64,000 nt of DNA from Bdellovibrio sp. ZAP7 (lineage in GTDB: Bacteria > Bdellovibrionota > Bdellovibrionia > Bdellovibrionales > Bdellovibrionaceae). The position numbers and the translations under genes were made by a program. Under the pieces are notes generated by a model. It made no database searches, was not told where the DNA came from, and saw only the letters and a list, made by a program, of their open reading frames with translations. This document shows positions 52,568 to 63,467 of the stretch, one piece after another (positions within the stretch are counted from its first letter, which is position 1; the number at the start of each line of letters is the position of its first letter). The stretch spans positions 744,001-808,000 of the forward strand of contig NZ_CP030082.1 in assembly GCF_006874645.1 (NCBI RefSeq), in the 5' to 3' direction.

Positions 52568-54673
52568 ATGTCAGCTAAAGATCCAAAAGTTGTAGCTGAT
52601 CTCAAGTATACTCGTAATATCGGCATCATGGCGCACATTGATGCCGGTAAAACGACGACCACCGAGCGCATCCTTTACTACACTGGAAAAAGTCATAAAA
52701 TTGGTGAAGTTCACGACGGCCAGGCCACTATGGACTGGATGGTTCAAGAACAAGAGCGTGGTATTACAATTACCTCTGCTGCCACTATGGCATTCTGGAA
52801 AGACCACCGTATTAACATTATCGATACTCCGGGACACGTTGACTTCACTATTGAAGTTGAGCGTTCTTTGCGCGTTCTTGATGGTGCGGTAGCAGTATTC
52901 GACGGCGTTAACGGTGTTGAGCCTCAGTCTGAAACTGTTTGGAAACAAGCTGACAAGTACAAAGTGCCAAGAATCTGTTTTATCAATAAAATGGACCGCG
53001 TGGGCGCTGATTTTGTGATGTCTTACGGGACAATCAAAGAGCGTCTTCAGGCGAATCCAATCCCAGTTCAAGTTCCAATCGGTATGGAAGATACGTTCCG
53101 TGGTGTTGTCGATTTGTTAGAAAATCGCGCCTATGTTTGGACGACATCCGGTATGGGTGACAATTTCGAAATTACCGATGTTCCTAACGACATGAAGGAA
53201 GAGATCAATCGCTTCCGTACAGAAGTCGTTGAGAAGATCGTTGAGTTTGACGATGTTCTTCTTGAGAAATATCTCAATGGAGAAGAAGTGACTGTGGCAG
53301 AGCTTAAAGCAGCTCTTCGCAAAGGCACTCTTGAATTGAAAGCGTTCCCGGTATTCTGTGGAGCTGCCTTCAAAAACAAAGGTATTCAGCCTTTGCTTGA
53401 TGGTGTGATTGATTACCTTCCATCACCTATCGAAGTTCCGGATATCGTGGGTCACGATCCAGAACGTCCTGAAAAAGAAATCCTATGCAAAACTGATTTC
53501 GACGCCCATGTGGCGGCGTTGGCATTCAAAATTGCCAATGATCCGTTCGCAGGTTCTTTGACTTACATCCGTGTTTATTCCGGTGAAGTTAAAATGGGTG
53601 ATCAACTTTTGAATCCACGTACTCAGAAAAAAGAGCGTATTCAAAAGCTGGTAAAAATGCATGCTAACTCCCGTGAAGAAGTAGCTAGTTTGAAGGCTGG
53701 TGATATCGGTGCAGTTGTGGGCCTTAAGTTCACAGGTACGGGGGATACTCTTTGCGAAACTTCCCATGCAGTTGTTCTTGAATCTATTACTTTCCCAGAG
53801 CCAGTAATTGCCGTGGCGATTGAAGCTAAATCCTCTGCTGATCAAGAGAAGATGTTGGCGGGCCTTGAGAAACTTCAAAAAGAAGATCCATCTTGTAAGT
53901 TGAGAAATGACCCTGAAACAGGGCAAATCCTTCTGTCTGGTATGGGTGAGCTTCATCTGGATATCCTAGTGGACCGCCTTCTTCGCGAGCACAAAGTGCA
54001 GGCGAATGTTGGTAAGCCTCAAGTATCTTACCGCGAAACCATCACGACGGCGGCTTCCGAGACTCATGTATATGAGCGCGAAATTGCCGGCGATATGAAT
54101 TTCGCTTCTGTGAGCATAACGATTGAACCGATCTCTCAGGCAGATCACATCCAATTCGTTAGCAAAGTCTCATTGTCTAAAGAGTTTACAGCTCCGTTCT
54201 TAAAGGCTATCGAAAGCGGCTTCCGTGAAGCGGCTGAGGTGGGTCCTTTAGCGAGCTATTCTATGCTAGGTATTAAGGGCACTTTAACAGCTGTTGAAGT
54301 TCGTCCGGAGACGTCCACTGAGATGGCTTTCAAAGCCGCGACCTCATTGGCGTTCAGAGATGCCGTTAAAAAAGCCCAAGTAGAGCTTATGGAGCCAATC
54401 TTTAAGCTTGAGGTTACTTGTCCTGATGATTTCGTGGGCAATATCGTGGGCGACTTGAACTCTCGTCGTGGAAAAATTCTCACGATGAACGTGAAGCCAG
54501 GGGGCGGGCAGGTTATCTTTGCCGAGGCTCCATTGGCCACTCTATTCGGTTATGCGACTGATGTGCGCAGTTTGAGCCAGGGTAGAGCAAGTTTCAGCAT
54601 GGAATTCCTAGAATACGCCGTGGTCCCTCCAAAGGTGAAAACGGAAATTCTACATAAAATGGGAAGATATTAA
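52568..54673 (+). CDS. fusA: Elongation factor G
   Basis: 701 residues; GTPase that moves tRNA and mRNA through the ribosome. G1 [10 protein letters not shown] near 24, switch I R-G-I-T-I-T, D-T-P-G-H-V-D, N-K-M-D, then domains II-V with the domain IV loop. Nine bases after rpsG. tuf does not follow here; it lies upstream at 37557. Confidence 0.98.
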   Translation: MSAKDPKVVADLKYTRNIGIMAHIDAGKTTTTERILYYTGKSHKIGEVHDGQATMDWMVQEQERGITITSAATMAFWKDHRINIIDTPGHVDFTIEVERSLRVLDGAVAVFDGVNGVEPQSETVWKQADKYKVPRICFINKMDRVGADFVMSYGTIKERLQANPIPVQVPIGMEDTFRGVVDLLENRAYVWTTSGMGDNFEITDVPNDMKEEINRFRTEVVEKIVEFDDVLLEKYLNGEEVTVAELKAALRKGTLELKAFPVFCGAAFKNKGIQPLLDGVIDYLPSPIEVPDIVGHDPERPEKEILCKTDFDAHVAALAFKIANDPFAGSLTYIRVYSGEVKMGDQLLNPRTQKKERIQKLVKMHANSREEVASLKAGDIGAVVGLKFTGTGDTLCETSHAVVLESITFPEPVIAVAIEAKSSADQEKMLAGLEKLQKEDPSCKLRNDPETGQILLSGMGELHLDILVDRLLREHKVQANVGKPQVSYRETITTAASETHVYEREIAGDMNFASVSITIEPISQADHIQFVSKVSLSKEFTAPFLKAIESGFREAAEVGPLASYSMLGIKGTLTAVEVRPETSTEMAFKAATSLAFRDAVKKAQVELMEPIFKLEVTCPDDFVGNIVGDLNSRRGKILTMNVKPGGGQVIFAEAPLATLFGYATDVRSLSQGRASFSMEFLEYAVVPPKVKTEILHKMGRY

Positions 54674-54691
54674 TTATTTAATTTTTTCCCT

Positions 54692-54720
54692 TTGACATTA
54701 TTTTTTAAAATGCGCATACT
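54692..54720 (+). promoter_or_regulatory. Sigma-70 promoter of the S10 operon
   Basis: TTGACA, 17-base spacer, CATACT: perfect -35 and good -10. The leader of about 155 bases to rpsJ may carry autoregulation but no L4-type structure is clear. Confidence 0.85.
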
Positions 54721-54884
54721 CGCGCACTCGTGACATCTATATTTACAAAAAACCCCCCGCGTTTGGTGGACTTATCTAGGCCGCAAGGGCTAATTCGGGG
54801 CAAGTTTTCGATGGGATTGGATGTTCAGTTATTAACATTTTTGCTAGTAATTACGCTACCTTACAAAAGAAGAGAAGTGTCCTT

Positions 54885-55202
54885 ATGCAAAGTCAGAAGA
54901 TTAGAATCAGATTGAAGGCATTCGATCATAAATTGCTTGATCAGTCGACGAAAGAAATCGTTGAGACTGCTCGTCGCACAGGCGCAAAAGTTGCGGGTCC
55001 AATTCCCTTGCCTACTCGCATCAACCGCTACACAGTACTTCGTTCTCCGCACGTAGATAAAAAATCTCGTGAACAATTCGAAGTAAGAACTCACAAGCGT
55101 ATGCTTGATATCCTTGAACCTACTCAACAAACAGTAGACCAATTGATGAAATTGGATCTTTCTGCTGGTGTTGACGTCGAGATCAAACTTTCAGCGGTTT
55201 AG
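54885..55202 (+). CDS. rpsJ: 30S ribosomal protein S10
   Basis: 105 residues; S10 also serves as NusE in antitermination. [13 protein letters not shown] and [19 protein letters not shown] are diagnostic. First gene of the S10 operon. Confidence 0.99.
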   Translation: MQSQKIRIRLKAFDHKLLDQSTKEIVETARRTGAKVAGPIPLPTRINRYTVLRSPHVDKKSREQFEVRTHKRMLDILEPTQQTVDQLMKLDLSAGVDVEIKLSAV

Positions 55203-55211
55203 GAGTAAGAC

Positions 55212-55880
55212 GTGAGCGAAACTACAGAAAACACACAAACGTCTGCAGCAGGCCTAAAACTTGATGGCTTGTTCGCATTTAAAGAAGGTATGGCTACCAT
55301 CTATAATGAACAAGGTGAAGCCATTCCTGTTACAGTTCTTCGTTATGAGCCTTGGTTTGTTTCTCAAATCAAAACTAACGAAGCTGATGGTTACGAAGCT
55401 ATCCAAGTAGCTTGCGAGCCTAAAAAAGCTAAAAATTCAAACAAAGCTGAACAAGGCCACCTTAAAGGTGCTGGCTTCGAAAATGGCGCGAGATTCGTAA
55501 AAGAAATTCGTCAAGCTATTCCAGAAGGTCTTACAGTAGGCGCCCAAGTATCTATCGACTCTTTGGCTAAAGGTGACACTGTTAAAATGACAGCGAAATC
55601 TAAAGGTAAAGGTTTCGCGGGCGTTATGAAACGTTGGAACTTCGCCGGTGGACCTGGTTCACACGGTTCTAAATTCCACCGTCGTCCGGGTTCTTCTGGT
55701 AACAGAACATGGCCAGGTCGCGTAATGCCAGGTAAGAAATTCCCAGGTCATCTTGGTAACGAAACAGTAACTGTAAAGAACGTTGAAATCGTAGAGATCA
55801 TCCACGCTGAAAACGTTGTTTTGGTTAAGGGCCCAGTTCCAGGTGCGAAAAACACTTTGGTGAAATTGGTGAGAGTGTAA
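55212..55880 (+). CDS. rplC: 50S ribosomal protein L3
   Basis: 222 residues, GTG start. [19 protein letters not shown] is the family signature around the Gln methylated in E. coli; here the nearby position is A-G-G-P. The N-terminus has a short acidic/Thr extension. Nine bases after rpsJ. Confidence 0.98.
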   Translation: MSETTENTQTSAAGLKLDGLFAFKEGMATIYNEQGEAIPVTVLRYEPWFVSQIKTNEADGYEAIQVACEPKKAKNSNKAEQGHLKGAGFENGARFVKEIRQAIPEGLTVGAQVSIDSLAKGDTVKMTAKSKGKGFAGVMKRWNFAGGPGSHGSKFHRRPGSSGNRTWPGRVMPGKKFPGHLGNETVTVKNVEIVEIIHAENVVLVKGPVPGAKNTLVKLVRV

Positions 55881-55881
55881 T

Positions 55882-56511
55882 ATGGCAACAGTAAATGTAC
55901 TAAACTGGAAAAAAGAAAAAGTTGGATCTATCGATCTTGCTTCTGATGTTTTCGAAACTCCTATCAAAAAAGAAGTTTTGCACACAGTAGTTCAATGGCA
56001 ATTGGCTAGCCGTCGCCAAGGTACTCACATGACTAAAACAAAAGGTCTAGTGAGCGGTGGTGGTAAGAAGCCTTTCAAACAAAAAGGTACTGGTGGAGCT
56101 CGTCAAGGTTCTAGCCGTTCTATCTTGATGCCTGGTGGTGGTACCGCTTTCGGTCCTCAACCTCGCAGCTACGCGTTCGTACTTCCTAAAAAAGTTCGTC
56201 GCTTAGGTTTGAGCATGGCACTTTCTCACCTTCAAAAAGAAGGCAAGTTGTTCGTAGTAGACAGCATGCAATCTGAAGGTAAAACAGCTGAATTGAGCAA
56301 ACGTCTTAAAGCGTTCGGCTTGAAAAAAGCAGTTTTGATCGATGCAAATGTTAACGACAAGTTCAATCAAGCTTCAAAAAATCTTCCAACATTCAAATAC
56401 TTCCCAGTTGAAGGTTTGAACGTGTTTGATCTTTTGAAATACGATGCTGCAATCATCACTAAAGATTCTGTAGCAAAAATCGTAGATCGCTGCTCAATGG
56501 AGAAAGCGTAA
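55882..56511 (+). CDS. rplD: 50S ribosomal protein L4
   Basis: 209 residues. Extended loop K-P-F-K-Q-K-G-T-G-G-A-R-Q-G near 60 that reaches the exit tunnel. L4 regulates the S10 operon in enterobacteria; not shown here. One base between rplC and this start. Confidence 0.98.
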   Translation: MATVNVLNWKKEKVGSIDLASDVFETPIKKEVLHTVVQWQLASRRQGTHMTKTKGLVSGGGKKPFKQKGTGGARQGSSRSILMPGGGTAFGPQPRSYAFVLPKKVRRLGLSMALSHLQKEGKLFVVDSMQSEGKTAELSKRLKAFGLKKAVLIDANVNDKFNQASKNLPTFKYFPVEGLNVFDLLKYDAAIITKDSVAKIVDRCSMEKA

Positions 56512-56512
56512 G

Positions 56513-56791
56513 ATGAAACAAGTAATTAAAACTCCACTAATCACGGAGAAAAACACATACCACAACGCAGCTGGCGTTTACGTGTTCGAAGTAGATATGA
56601 AATCTACTAAAACAGAAGTAAAAGCAGCAGTAGAAAAGAACTTCAAAGTTAAAGTAGACAGCGTAAGAACTAGCGTTTGCCGCGGTCACTCTAAAAACTC
56701 GAAGTTTGGTGCAACAAAGGTCCCTTACTGGAAAAAAGCTTACGTTAAGCTTGTTGAAGGTGAGAAGATCGCTCTTTTTGAGGGAGTATAG
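56513..56791 (+). CDS. rplW: 50S ribosomal protein L23
   Basis: 92 residues at the tunnel exit; docking site for trigger factor and [11 protein letters not shown] and V-K-V-D-S-V-R-T are typical. Confidence 0.98.
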   Translation: MKQVIKTPLITEKNTYHNAAGVYVFEVDMKSTKTEVKAAVEKNFKVKVDSVRTSVCRGHSKNSKFGATKVPYWKKAYVKLVEGEKIALFEGV

Positions 56792-56793
56792 AG

Positions 56794-57612
56794 ATGGGTA
56801 TCAAGACGTTCGCCCCGCGCTCTCATGGTCGTAGAGGAATGACTGGTTTCGATTTCAAAGAAATCACAAAGACAACTCCAGAGAAGTCTTTGCTTGCTCC
56901 TCTTAAGAAACAAGCAGCTCGTAACAATCACGGTCAAATTACTATTCGTCACCAAGGTGGCGGTCATAAACGTAAGTACCGTTTGATTGATTTCAAACGT
57001 ATGAAACTAGAAGTGCCAGCGAAAGTTGCTGCGATCGAGTACGATCCAAACAGAACTTGCCGTATCGCTCTTCTTAACTATGTAGACGGTCAGAAAGCAT
57101 ACATCATCGCGCCAGTTGGCTTGAATGTAGGCGACACTGTACTTTCTTCAGACAAAGCCGACATCAAACCAGGTAACTCTTTGTCTTTGTCAGCTATCCC
57201 TGTTGGTACAGTAATTCACAATATCGAATTGCGCCCAGGTAAAGGTGGTCAAATTTGCAGAGGTGCAGGTGCGAGCGCGACTTTGGCTGGTAAAGGTGAT
57301 ATGTACTGCCAAGTACGTATGCCATCTGGTGAGTTGAAGCAGGTTCTTTCAGTATGCCGCGCTTCTATCGGTCAAGTTGGAAATACTGACAATGAAAATA
57401 TCAATCTTGGTAAAGCAGGTCGCTCTCGTTGGAGAGGTATCCGTCCTTCAGTTCGTGGTATGCACATGAATCCAGTAGACCATCCATTGGGTGGTGGTGA
57501 AGGTGTGGGTAAAGGTCATCATCCTGTAACTCCATGGGGTCAACCATGTAAAGGTTACAAGACAAGACATAATAAGAGAACTGACTCTTCAATCATCAAG
57601 AGACGTAAGTAG
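56794..57612 (+). CDS. rplB: 50S ribosomal protein L2
   Basis: 272 residues; near the peptidyl transferase centre. G-G-G-H-K-R-K-Y-R and [19 protein letters not shown], with the conserved His, are present. Confidence 0.99.
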   Translation: MGIKTFAPRSHGRRGMTGFDFKEITKTTPEKSLLAPLKKQAARNNHGQITIRHQGGGHKRKYRLIDFKRMKLEVPAKVAAIEYDPNRTCRIALLNYVDGQKAYIIAPVGLNVGDTVLSSDKADIKPGNSLSLSAIPVGTVIHNIELRPGKGGQICRGAGASATLAGKGDMYCQVRMPSGELKQVLSVCRASIGQVGNTDNENINLGKAGRSRWRGIRPSVRGMHMNPVDHPLGGGEGVGKGHHPVTPWGQPCKGYKTRHNKRTDSSIIKRRK

Positions 57613-57621
57613 GAGTAGACT

Positions 57622-57912
57622 GTGGCACGCTCAATTAAAAAAGGTCCATTCGTTGATTTGTCTGTACAAAAGAAAATCGACAATGCGATCGCAAAAAACG
57701 ACAAAAAAGTTATTAAAACTTGGTCTCGTCGCTCAACAATTCTTCCAGAAACTATCGGACTTACGTTCGCAGTTCACAACGGTAGAAAGTTTGTTCCAGT
57801 TTACATCACTGAGAACATGATTGGTCACAAACTCGGTGAGTTTGCTCCAACAAGAACTTTCCAAGGCCACGCTGAGAAGAAAGCCGCAGCTCCAGCTGCT
57901 GCTAAGAAGTAG
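57622..57912 (+). CDS. rpsS: 30S ribosomal protein S19
   Basis: 96 residues, GTG start. [10 protein letters not shown] at the start and G-E-F-A-P-T-R-T-F near 78. The tail [13 protein letters not shown] is an Ala/Lys extension, a style seen also in RibH here. Confidence 0.98.
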   Translation: MARSIKKGPFVDLSVQKKIDNAIAKNDKKVIKTWSRRSTILPETIGLTFAVHNGRKFVPVYITENMIGHKLGEFAPTRTFQGHAEKKAAAPAAAKK

Positions 57913-57924
57913 TAGAGGTTTATA

Positions 57925-58257
57925 ATGGAAGTTAAAGCTAGCCTAAAATACGCAAGAGTAGGTGCCCAAAAGGCAAGACTTGTTGCAGACCTAGTTCGCG
58001 GTAAAGACGTGAACGAAGCTGTTAAAACTCTTACTTTCTTGAACAAAAAAACTGCAGGTATGGTAAAGAAACTTATCGAATCTGCTGTTGCTAACGCTGA
58101 ATACAAAAAAGTTATGGACGTAGATAACTTGGTTGTTAAAGCCATCTGGGTTGATCAAGGTCCGGTTCTTAAGAGATTCCGTCCACGCGCTCAAGGCCGT
58201 GCATTCGGTGTTCGTAAGAAAACAAGCCACATCAACGTAGTACTTGAGGAGAAATAA
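57925..58257 (+). CDS. rplV: 50S ribosomal protein L22
   Basis: 110 residues; its beta hairpin lines the exit tunnel. [13 protein letters not shown] and [15 protein letters not shown]. Two bases before rpsC. Confidence 0.98.
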   Translation: MEVKASLKYARVGAQKARLVADLVRGKDVNEAVKTLTFLNKKTAGMVKKLIESAVANAEYKKVMDVDNLVVKAIWVDQGPVLKRFRPRAQGRAFGVRKKTSHINVVLEEK

Positions 58258-58259
58258 TC

Positions 58260-58925
58260 GTGGGACAAAAGGTTCATCCAATTGGTTTACGCGTTGGTGT
58301 TATTAGAACTTGGGACTCTCGCTGGTATGCGAAGGGTAACCAATATTTCGAAAATCTACATGAAGACATCCGCCTAAGAAAATACCTAAAAGGTAAACTT
58401 AAGCATGCTGGTGTAGCTAAAATCGAAATGGAACGTGCAGCGAAGAAGATTAAAATCATCATCTCGACTGCTCGCCCAGGTGTTGTTATTGGTAAAAAAG
58501 GTACTGGTATTGACGCTCTTAAAGCGGAAGTTCAAAAACTTACACCCAACGAAGTTTTCTTGAGCATCCAAGAAGTGCGCAAGCCAGACCTCGATGCTCA
58601 GCTCGTCGCTGAGAGCATTGCTCAACAACTTGAGAAACGTATCTCTTGGAGAAGAGCTCTTAAAAAATCTATTGCAGCTGCGATCAAAGGCGGCGTGAGA
58701 GGTATCAAGATCCGTGTTTCCGGTCGTCTTGATGGTGCAGAGATTGCTCGTTCAGAGTGGTACAATGAGAAGAGCGTTCCTCTTCATACATTGCGTGCAG
58801 ATATCGACTACGGTACTGCTGAAGCTCTAACTGCATACGGTATCATCGGATTGAAAGTATGGATCTATAAAGGCGATATCTTATCTGCTCGCGAAGTTGA
58901 GGAGGCAGGTCGTGTTAAGTCCTAA
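58260..58925 (+). CDS. rpsC: 30S ribosomal protein S3
   Basis: 221 residues, GTG start. KH domain with G-V-V-I-G-K-K-G near 75 and S3 C-domain with [18 protein letters not shown]. The last 14 bases overlap rplP. Confidence 0.98.
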   Translation: MGQKVHPIGLRVGVIRTWDSRWYAKGNQYFENLHEDIRLRKYLKGKLKHAGVAKIEMERAAKKIKIIISTARPGVVIGKKGTGIDALKAEVQKLTPNEVFLSIQEVRKPDLDAQLVAESIAQQLEKRISWRRALKKSIAAAIKGGVRGIKIRVSGRLDGAEIARSEWYNEKSVPLHTLRADIDYGTAEALTAYGIIGLKVWIYKGDILSAREVEEAGRVKS

Positions 58926-59319
58926 AAGAGTAAAATGGCGTAAACAATTTGTAGGCCGCGCAACTGGTTTTGCGTACAGAGGTTCTAACCTTGATTTTGG
59001 AGATTTCGGTCTTCAAGCAGTTGAGGAAGGACGTCTTACAGCACGTCAGTTGGAAGCAGGTCGTATTGCTATCTCCCGTTCAGTTAAGCGTGGTGGTAAA
59101 ATCTGGTGCCGTGTATTCCCAAATACACCGGTAACAAAAAAACCAGCTGAAACTCGTATGGGTAGCGGTAAAGGTAACCCGGAGCTATGGGTAGCCCGTG
59201 TTCTTCCTGGAAAAGTTCTTTTCGAAATGAACGGTGTGACTCGTGAACAAGCTAAAGAAGCTTTCGAACGCGCAGCTCACAAACTTCCTTTCAAAACTCG
59301 TTTCTTGGTTAGGGAGTAG
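58912..59319 (+). CDS. rplP: 50S ribosomal protein L16
   Basis: 135 residues from GTG at 58912 (AGGAGG upstream), starting [10 protein letters not shown]; earlier in-frame starts lie over the RBS. Binds near the A site; [24 protein letters not shown] are typical. Confidence 0.98.
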   Translation: MLSPKRVKWRKQFVGRATGFAYRGSNLDFGDFGLQAVEEGRLTARQLEAGRIAISRSVKRGGKIWCRVFPNTPVTKKPAETRMGSGKGNPELWVARVLPGKVLFEMNGVTREQAKEAFERAAHKLPFKTRFLVRE

Positions 59320-59321
59320 TT

Positions 59322-59513
59322 ATGAAGTTCGTAGAGATTAAAGATCTTTCTGTAACTGAATTGAAAAAGAAAAGAGCAGCTCTTTCTGAAGAGTTGTTCC
59401 AAGCTCGTATCAAGAACTCAATTGGTCAACTTTCTAATCCAATTGAAATTCGTGATCTTCGTCGTTCTATCGCGAAAATCAATACAGCAATCGTAAAGAA
59501 AGTAGCGAGGTAG
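59322..59513 (+). CDS. rpmC: 50S ribosomal protein L29
   Basis: 63 residues, two helices; E-L-F-Q-A-R-I-K-N-S-I-G-Q and I-R-D-L-R-R-S-I-A are typical. Two bases after rplP. Confidence 0.98.
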   Translation: MKFVEIKDLSVTELKKKRAALSEELFQARIKNSIGQLSNPIEIRDLRRSIAKINTAIVKKVAR

Positions 59514-59516
59514 TAA

Positions 59517-59789
59517 ATGACAACTGAAACAAATACTCGTGGTCGTAAAATCGAAGTAGTTGGTGAGGTTATCAGTGACAAGATGGATAAAACTATCTCT
59601 GTCCTAATCTACCGCATGGTTAAACACGCTAAATACGGTAAGTATGTTAAGAAGACTTCTGTGTTCAAAGCTCATGACGAAAAAAACCAAGCAAAAATTG
59701 GTGATATCGTTAAGATCCGTGAAACACGTCCTCTTTCCAAAACTAAACGTTGGGCTTTGTCTGAAGTCGTAGAGACGGCGAAAGCATAG
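59517..59789 (+). CDS. rpsQ: 30S ribosomal protein S17
   Basis: 90 residues, OB fold. [14 protein letters not shown] near 16 and [16 protein letters not shown] near 62. Confidence 0.98.
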   Translation: MTTETNTRGRKIEVVGEVISDKMDKTISVLIYRMVKHAKYGKYVKKTSVFKAHDEKNQAKIGDIVKIRETRPLSKTKRWALSEVVETAKA

Positions 59790-59799
59790 GGGTGTTGTC

Positions 59800-60168
59800 A
59801 TGATTCAAATGCAAACTAGACTAAATGTAGCTGACAACTCTGGCGCAAAAGAAGTTATGTGCGTAAAGGTCCTTGGTGGTTCTAAACGTCGTGTAGCATC
59901 TATCGGTGATGTTATCGTTGTTTCTATCAAAGAAGCTTTGCCAAACGCTAAAGTTAAAAAAGGTGACGTTGCGAAAGCAGTAGTAGTTAGAACTGTTCAA
60001 AAACTTCGTCGTCCAGACGGTTCTTACATCCGTTTCGATGATAACTCTGCTGTTTTGATCAACGCCAATAAAGAACCAATTGGAACTCGTATCTTTGGCC
60101 CAGTTGCCAGAGAGTTGAGAGCGAAGTCGTTCGTTAAGATCGTATCTTTGGCTCCGGAAGTTCTGTAA
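59800..60168 (+). CDS. rplN: 50S ribosomal protein L14
   Basis: 122 residues, full length. [17 protein letters not shown] and [13 protein letters not shown] are diagnostic. The next gene, 10 bases on, is rplE; rplX is not between them. Confidence 0.99.
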   Translation: MIQMQTRLNVADNSGAKEVMCVKVLGGSKRRVASIGDVIVVSIKEALPNAKVKKGDVAKAVVVRTVQKLRRPDGSYIRFDDNSAVLINANKEPIGTRIFGPVARELRAKSFVKIVSLAPEVL

Positions 60169-60178
60169 GGGGTATGAG

Positions 60179-60718
60179 ATGAATCGCTTAAAAGCTAAAT
60201 ACAATAAAGAGATCGCTCCTGCTCTTCAAAAACAATTGGGAGTTAAAAACGTAATGCAAGTTCCTCGCTTGGAGAAAATCACTCTTAGCGTGTGCTTGAG
60301 CGAAGCAGTTCAAAATCCAAAAATTTTGAACACTGTTGTTGACGAGATCACAGCGATCTCTGGTCAAAAAGCAGTTATCACTAAAGCTAAAAAAGCTATC
60401 TCTAACTTCAAATTGCGTGCTGGCATCCCATTGGGTGTTCGCGTGACTTTGAGAAAAGAGAGAATGTGGTCATTCCTTGATCGTCTAAACACTTTGGCAC
60501 TACCTCGCGTACGTGACTTCCGTGGTTTGCCGAACAAGGGTTTCGACGGCCGTGGTAACTACAACATGGGTCTTAAGGAACAAATCGTGTTCCCTGAGAT
60601 CAACTTCGATAAAGTTGATAAAACTCGTGGTATGAACATCACAATCTGTACAACAGCTAAAAACGATACTGAAGGCAGAGCGCTTCTTGAAGCACTTGGC
60701 ATGCCTTTCAGAAAGTAG
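60179..60718 (+). CDS. rplE: 50S ribosomal protein L5
   Basis: 179 residues; binds 5S rRNA and the P-site tRNA side. [18 protein letters not shown] and [10 protein letters not shown] are typical. Confidence 0.99.
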   Translation: MNRLKAKYNKEIAPALQKQLGVKNVMQVPRLEKITLSVCLSEAVQNPKILNTVVDEITAISGQKAVITKAKKAISNFKLRAGIPLGVRVTLRKERMWSFLDRLNTLALPRVRDFRGLPNKGFDGRGNYNMGLKEQIVFPEINFDKVDKTRGMNITICTTAKNDTEGRALLEALGMPFRK

Positions 60719-60726
60719 GATGAACG

Positions 60727-61032
60727 ATGGCACGTAAATCAAGTATTGTTAAAAACAATAAAAGAAAAGCAATTGCTAAGCGCTACACTGAATACAGAAC
60801 AGAGCTTAGAAATAAGGCCGTTGACATGAAACTTTCTGATGACGAAAGAGCAGAAGCTCGTAAAAAGCTTCAAGCTCTTCCTCAAAAGACAAACATCAAC
60901 CGTGTTATCACACGTTGTGAACTTTCTGGTCGCCCTCGTGGTAACTACAGAAAATTCGGTTTGTCTCGTATCGCCTTCAGACAACTTGCGCTTGACGGTA
61001 AACTACCTGGCGTAACGAAAGCTAGCTGGTAA
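60727..61032 (+). CDS. rpsN: 30S ribosomal protein S14 (long, zinc-free form)
   Basis: 101 residues. Lacks the C-x-x-C zinc pairs of the short form; has [10 protein letters not shown] and [10 protein letters not shown]. Eight bases after rplE. Confidence 0.98.
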   Translation: MARKSSIVKNNKRKAIAKRYTEYRTELRNKAVDMKLSDDERAEARKKLQALPQKTNINRVITRCELSGRPRGNYRKFGLSRIAFRQLALDGKLPGVTKASW

Positions 61033-61042
61033 GAGGAAAACT

Positions 61043-61432
61043 ATGGATACAATTTCTCAGTTCCTTACAATTATTAGAAATGCGGGAGCAGCAAAACACG
61101 AAAAAGTTGATTTGCCTGCTTCTAAAGTTCGCGCTGGTATCGCAACGATCCTTGTTAATGAAGGTCTTATCCGCAGCTTCAAAGTTGCTAAAGATTCTAA
61201 GCAAGGCATCATGCGTGTTTACTTGAAGTACGATGAAGCTGGTGGCCATGCCATCAACTCTATCGACCGTGTAAGCCGTCCGGGCCGTCGCGTTTATGTT
61301 AAATCAGATAAAATTCCTCAAGTTCGTTCTGGTATGGGTATGTCCATCATCAGCACAAGCAAAGGGATCATGAGCGGTAAGCAAGCAGCTGAGCAAAATC
61401 TCGGCGGCGAATTGCTTGCGACACTTTGGTAG
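61043..61432 (+). CDS. rpsH: 30S ribosomal protein S8
   Basis: 129 residues; binds 16S helix 21 and, in E. coli, represses the spc operon. R-V-S-R-P-G-R-R-V-Y and G-M-S-I-I-S-T-S-K-G-I-M are typical. Confidence 0.99.
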   Translation: MDTISQFLTIIRNAGAAKHEKVDLPASKVRAGIATILVNEGLIRSFKVAKDSKQGIMRVYLKYDEAGGHAINSIDRVSRPGRRVYVKSDKIPQVRSGMGMSIISTSKGIMSGKQAAEQNLGGELLATLW

Positions 61433-61439
61433 GTGATTT

Positions 61440-61982
61440 ATGTCTCGTATTGGTAAAGCACCCGTTATTTTTGATAACACAGTAAAAGTAGATGTTACAC
61501 CTGCTAACGAAGTTGTGATTAAAGGCGCTAAATCTTCTTTGAAGATTGCTATGCAGCCTCAAGTTACAGCTAAAGTTGATGGCAACAAAGTAGTGTTGAC
61601 TCGTAAAGACGACACTAAAGATGCTCGTGCATTGCACGGCCTTTACAGAGCTTTGGTTCAAAACGCAGTAACTGGCGTTACTAAAGGCTTCACTAAAGGT
61701 CTTGAGCTTCAAGGTGTAGGTTATCGTGCAAACGTTGCAGGTAAAAAGTTGGAGCTTTCTTTGGGCTTCTCTCACCCTGTAGTTTTCGATATCCCTGAAG
61801 GCATCGAAATTAAAGTTGAAAAACAAACAGCACTTTCAATCACTGGCGCTAGCAGAGAACTTGTTGGTCAAGTAGCTGCTAAAATCCGTTCATTCCGTCC
61901 ACCAGAGCCATACTTGGGTAAAGGTGTTCGTTACGCTGGTGAGCACATCCGTCGTAAAGCCGGTAAGTCTGCTGGTAAATAG
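61440..61982 (+). CDS. rplF: 50S ribosomal protein L6
   Basis: 180 residues, two L6 repeats; P-E-P-Y-L-G-K-G-V-R-Y near 155 is diagnostic. Confidence 0.99.
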   Translation: MSRIGKAPVIFDNTVKVDVTPANEVVIKGAKSSLKIAMQPQVTAKVDGNKVVLTRKDDTKDARALHGLYRALVQNAVTGVTKGFTKGLELQGVGYRANVAGKKLELSLGFSHPVVFDIPEGIEIKVEKQTALSITGASRELVGQVAAKIRSFRPPEPYLGKGVRYAGEHIRRKAGKSAGK

Positions 61983-61991
61983 AGGTAATGT

Positions 61992-62357
61992 ATGAAATTA
62001 AAAATGAGCAAACATACAAGCGATAGAAAAGTTAATCGCCTCAAAAAGAAAATCAGAATCCGCAAAACTGTTAGCGGTACTGATGAAAGACCTCGTCTTT
62101 GCGTTTACAGAAGCGGTAAGCATATGTACGCAAGCGTTATCAACGACGTTACTGGTCACACTCTTGTGTCCGTTTCTTCTCTTGGTAAAGAGGACAAATC
62201 TGGTGTTGAGATGGCTAAGCTTGTTGGCGTAGAAGTAGCGAAAGCTGCAACTGCAAAGAACATTAAGAGCGTGGTTTTTGACCGTAATGGTTACTTGTAC
62301 CACGGGCGTGTTAAATCTCTAGCTGATGGCGCTCGTGAGGGCGGCCTCAATTTCTAA
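61992..62357 (+). CDS. rplR: 50S ribosomal protein L18
   Basis: 121 residues; 5S rRNA binder. [13 protein letters not shown] and [11 protein letters not shown] are typical. Confidence 0.98.
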   Translation: MKLKMSKHTSDRKVNRLKKKIRIRKTVSGTDERPRLCVYRSGKHMYASVINDVTGHTLVSVSSLGKEDKSGVEMAKLVGVEVAKAATAKNIKSVVFDRNGYLYHGRVKSLADGAREGGLNF

Positions 62358-62366
62358 GGAGTGAAT

Positions 62367-62828
62367 GTGGAGAAAGTTCAAGCTCAAGCAGCTGAATTAG
62401 AAGAGCGCGTAGTAGCGATCAACCGTGTAACAAAAGTTGTTAAGGGTGGTCGTCGCTTCTCTTTCGCAGCTCTAGTAGTTGTTGGTAATAAAGCTGGAGA
62501 TGTTGGTTTTGGTTCCGGTAAAGCAGGCGAAGTTCCTGAAGCTATCGGTAAAGCTAGCAGATCTGCTAAAAAATCAGCTAAATCTGTGACTCTTAAAGAA
62601 GGTCGCACAATCCCTCACGAAGTTATCGGTAAATTCGGTGCTGCTAAGGTTATCATGAAACCAGCAGCTCCAGGTACTGGTGTGATCGCGGGTGGTGCAG
62701 TTCGTGCCGTTCTTGAGTCAGTTGGCGTAAAAGACATTCTTACTAAATGTGTTGGTACTCGTAACCCGCACAATGCAGTAAGAGCAACAATCGATGGTTT
62801 GAATCAACTTAAAGAGTTGAGCAAATAA
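62367..62828 (+). CDS. rpsE: 30S ribosomal protein S5
   Basis: 153 residues from GTG at 62367; AAGGAG lies five bases upstream, whereas the in-frame GTG at 62361 overlaps that [18 protein letters not shown] and [10 protein letters not shown] are diagnostic. It takes part in decoding fidelity. Confidence 0.97.
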   Translation: MEKVQAQAAELEERVVAINRVTKVVKGGRRFSFAALVVVGNKAGDVGFGSGKAGEVPEAIGKASRSAKKSAKSVTLKEGRTIPHEVIGKFGAAKVIMKPAAPGTGVIAGGAVRAVLESVGVKDILTKCVGTRNPHNAVRATIDGLNQLKELSK

Positions 62829-62840
62829 TCGGAGGCGATC

Positions 62841-63026
62841 ATGGCTAAAACATTTATCGTAAAATTGAAAAAATCGACTATCGGCTGCACTCAAGAACAA
62901 AAAGATGCAGTTCGTTGCCTTGGTTTGAAGAAAGTTAATTCTACTGCACAAGTGAATGACACTCCTGCAAACCGTGGCCAAATCATGAAAGTTCAACATC
63001 TAGTAAATGTTGAAGTTAAGGGGTAA
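62841..63026 (+). CDS. rpmD: 50S ribosomal protein L30
   Basis: 61 residues; V-K-L-K-K-S-T-I-G-C-T and L-G-L-K-K-V-N are typical. 12 bases after rpsE. Confidence 0.97.
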   Translation: MAKTFIVKLKKSTIGCTQEQKDAVRCLGLKKVNSTAQVNDTPANRGQIMKVQHLVNVEVKG

Positions 63027-63029
63027 TCC

Positions 63030-63467
63030 ATGAGCTTGCTTAATCAACTAGCTCCTAAAGCTGGATCAAAACACGCTCCAAAAAGAATCGGTCGCGGTAT
63101 CGGTTCTGGTATGGGTGGCACATCTACTAAAGGTCACAAGGGTCAATTGGCTCGTACTGGCGGTACTGTGCGTCGTGGTTTCGAGGGTGGTCAAACACCT
63201 ATGCACCGTCGTTTGCCTAAATTTGGTTTTAGCAACGTCGCGTTCGCTAACAACTTTGAGATTGTTAATATCGGACAACTTGCTAAATTTTCTGGAGAAG
63301 TAACTCCCGAAACTCTTTTCACTGCTGGACTTGTTAACAAGGGCGCGGTTAAGATTTTGGGGAATGGCGAGCTAAAAACAGCTTTGACTGTAAAAGCTCA
63401 CAAATTTTCAGAAAGCGCTAAGAAAGCTATTGAAGCTGCTGGCGGCAAAGTCGAGGTAATTAAGTAG
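63030..63467 (+). CDS. rplO: 50S ribosomal protein L15
   Basis: 145 residues; [22 protein letters not shown] is diagnostic. The stop overlaps the secY GTG by one base. Confidence 0.98.
   Translation: MSLLNQLAPKAGSKHAPKRIGRGIGSGMGGTSTKGHKGQLARTGGTVRRGFEGGQTPMHRRLPKFGFSNVAFANNFEIVNIGQLAKFSGEVTPETLFTAGLVNKGAVKILGNGELKTALTVKAHKFSESAKKAIEAAGGKVEVIK

Noticed and set aside
54730..54915. 61-codon open frame before rpsJ
   Set aside because: Overlaps the rpsJ start in another frame, no RBS; region is the operon leader.
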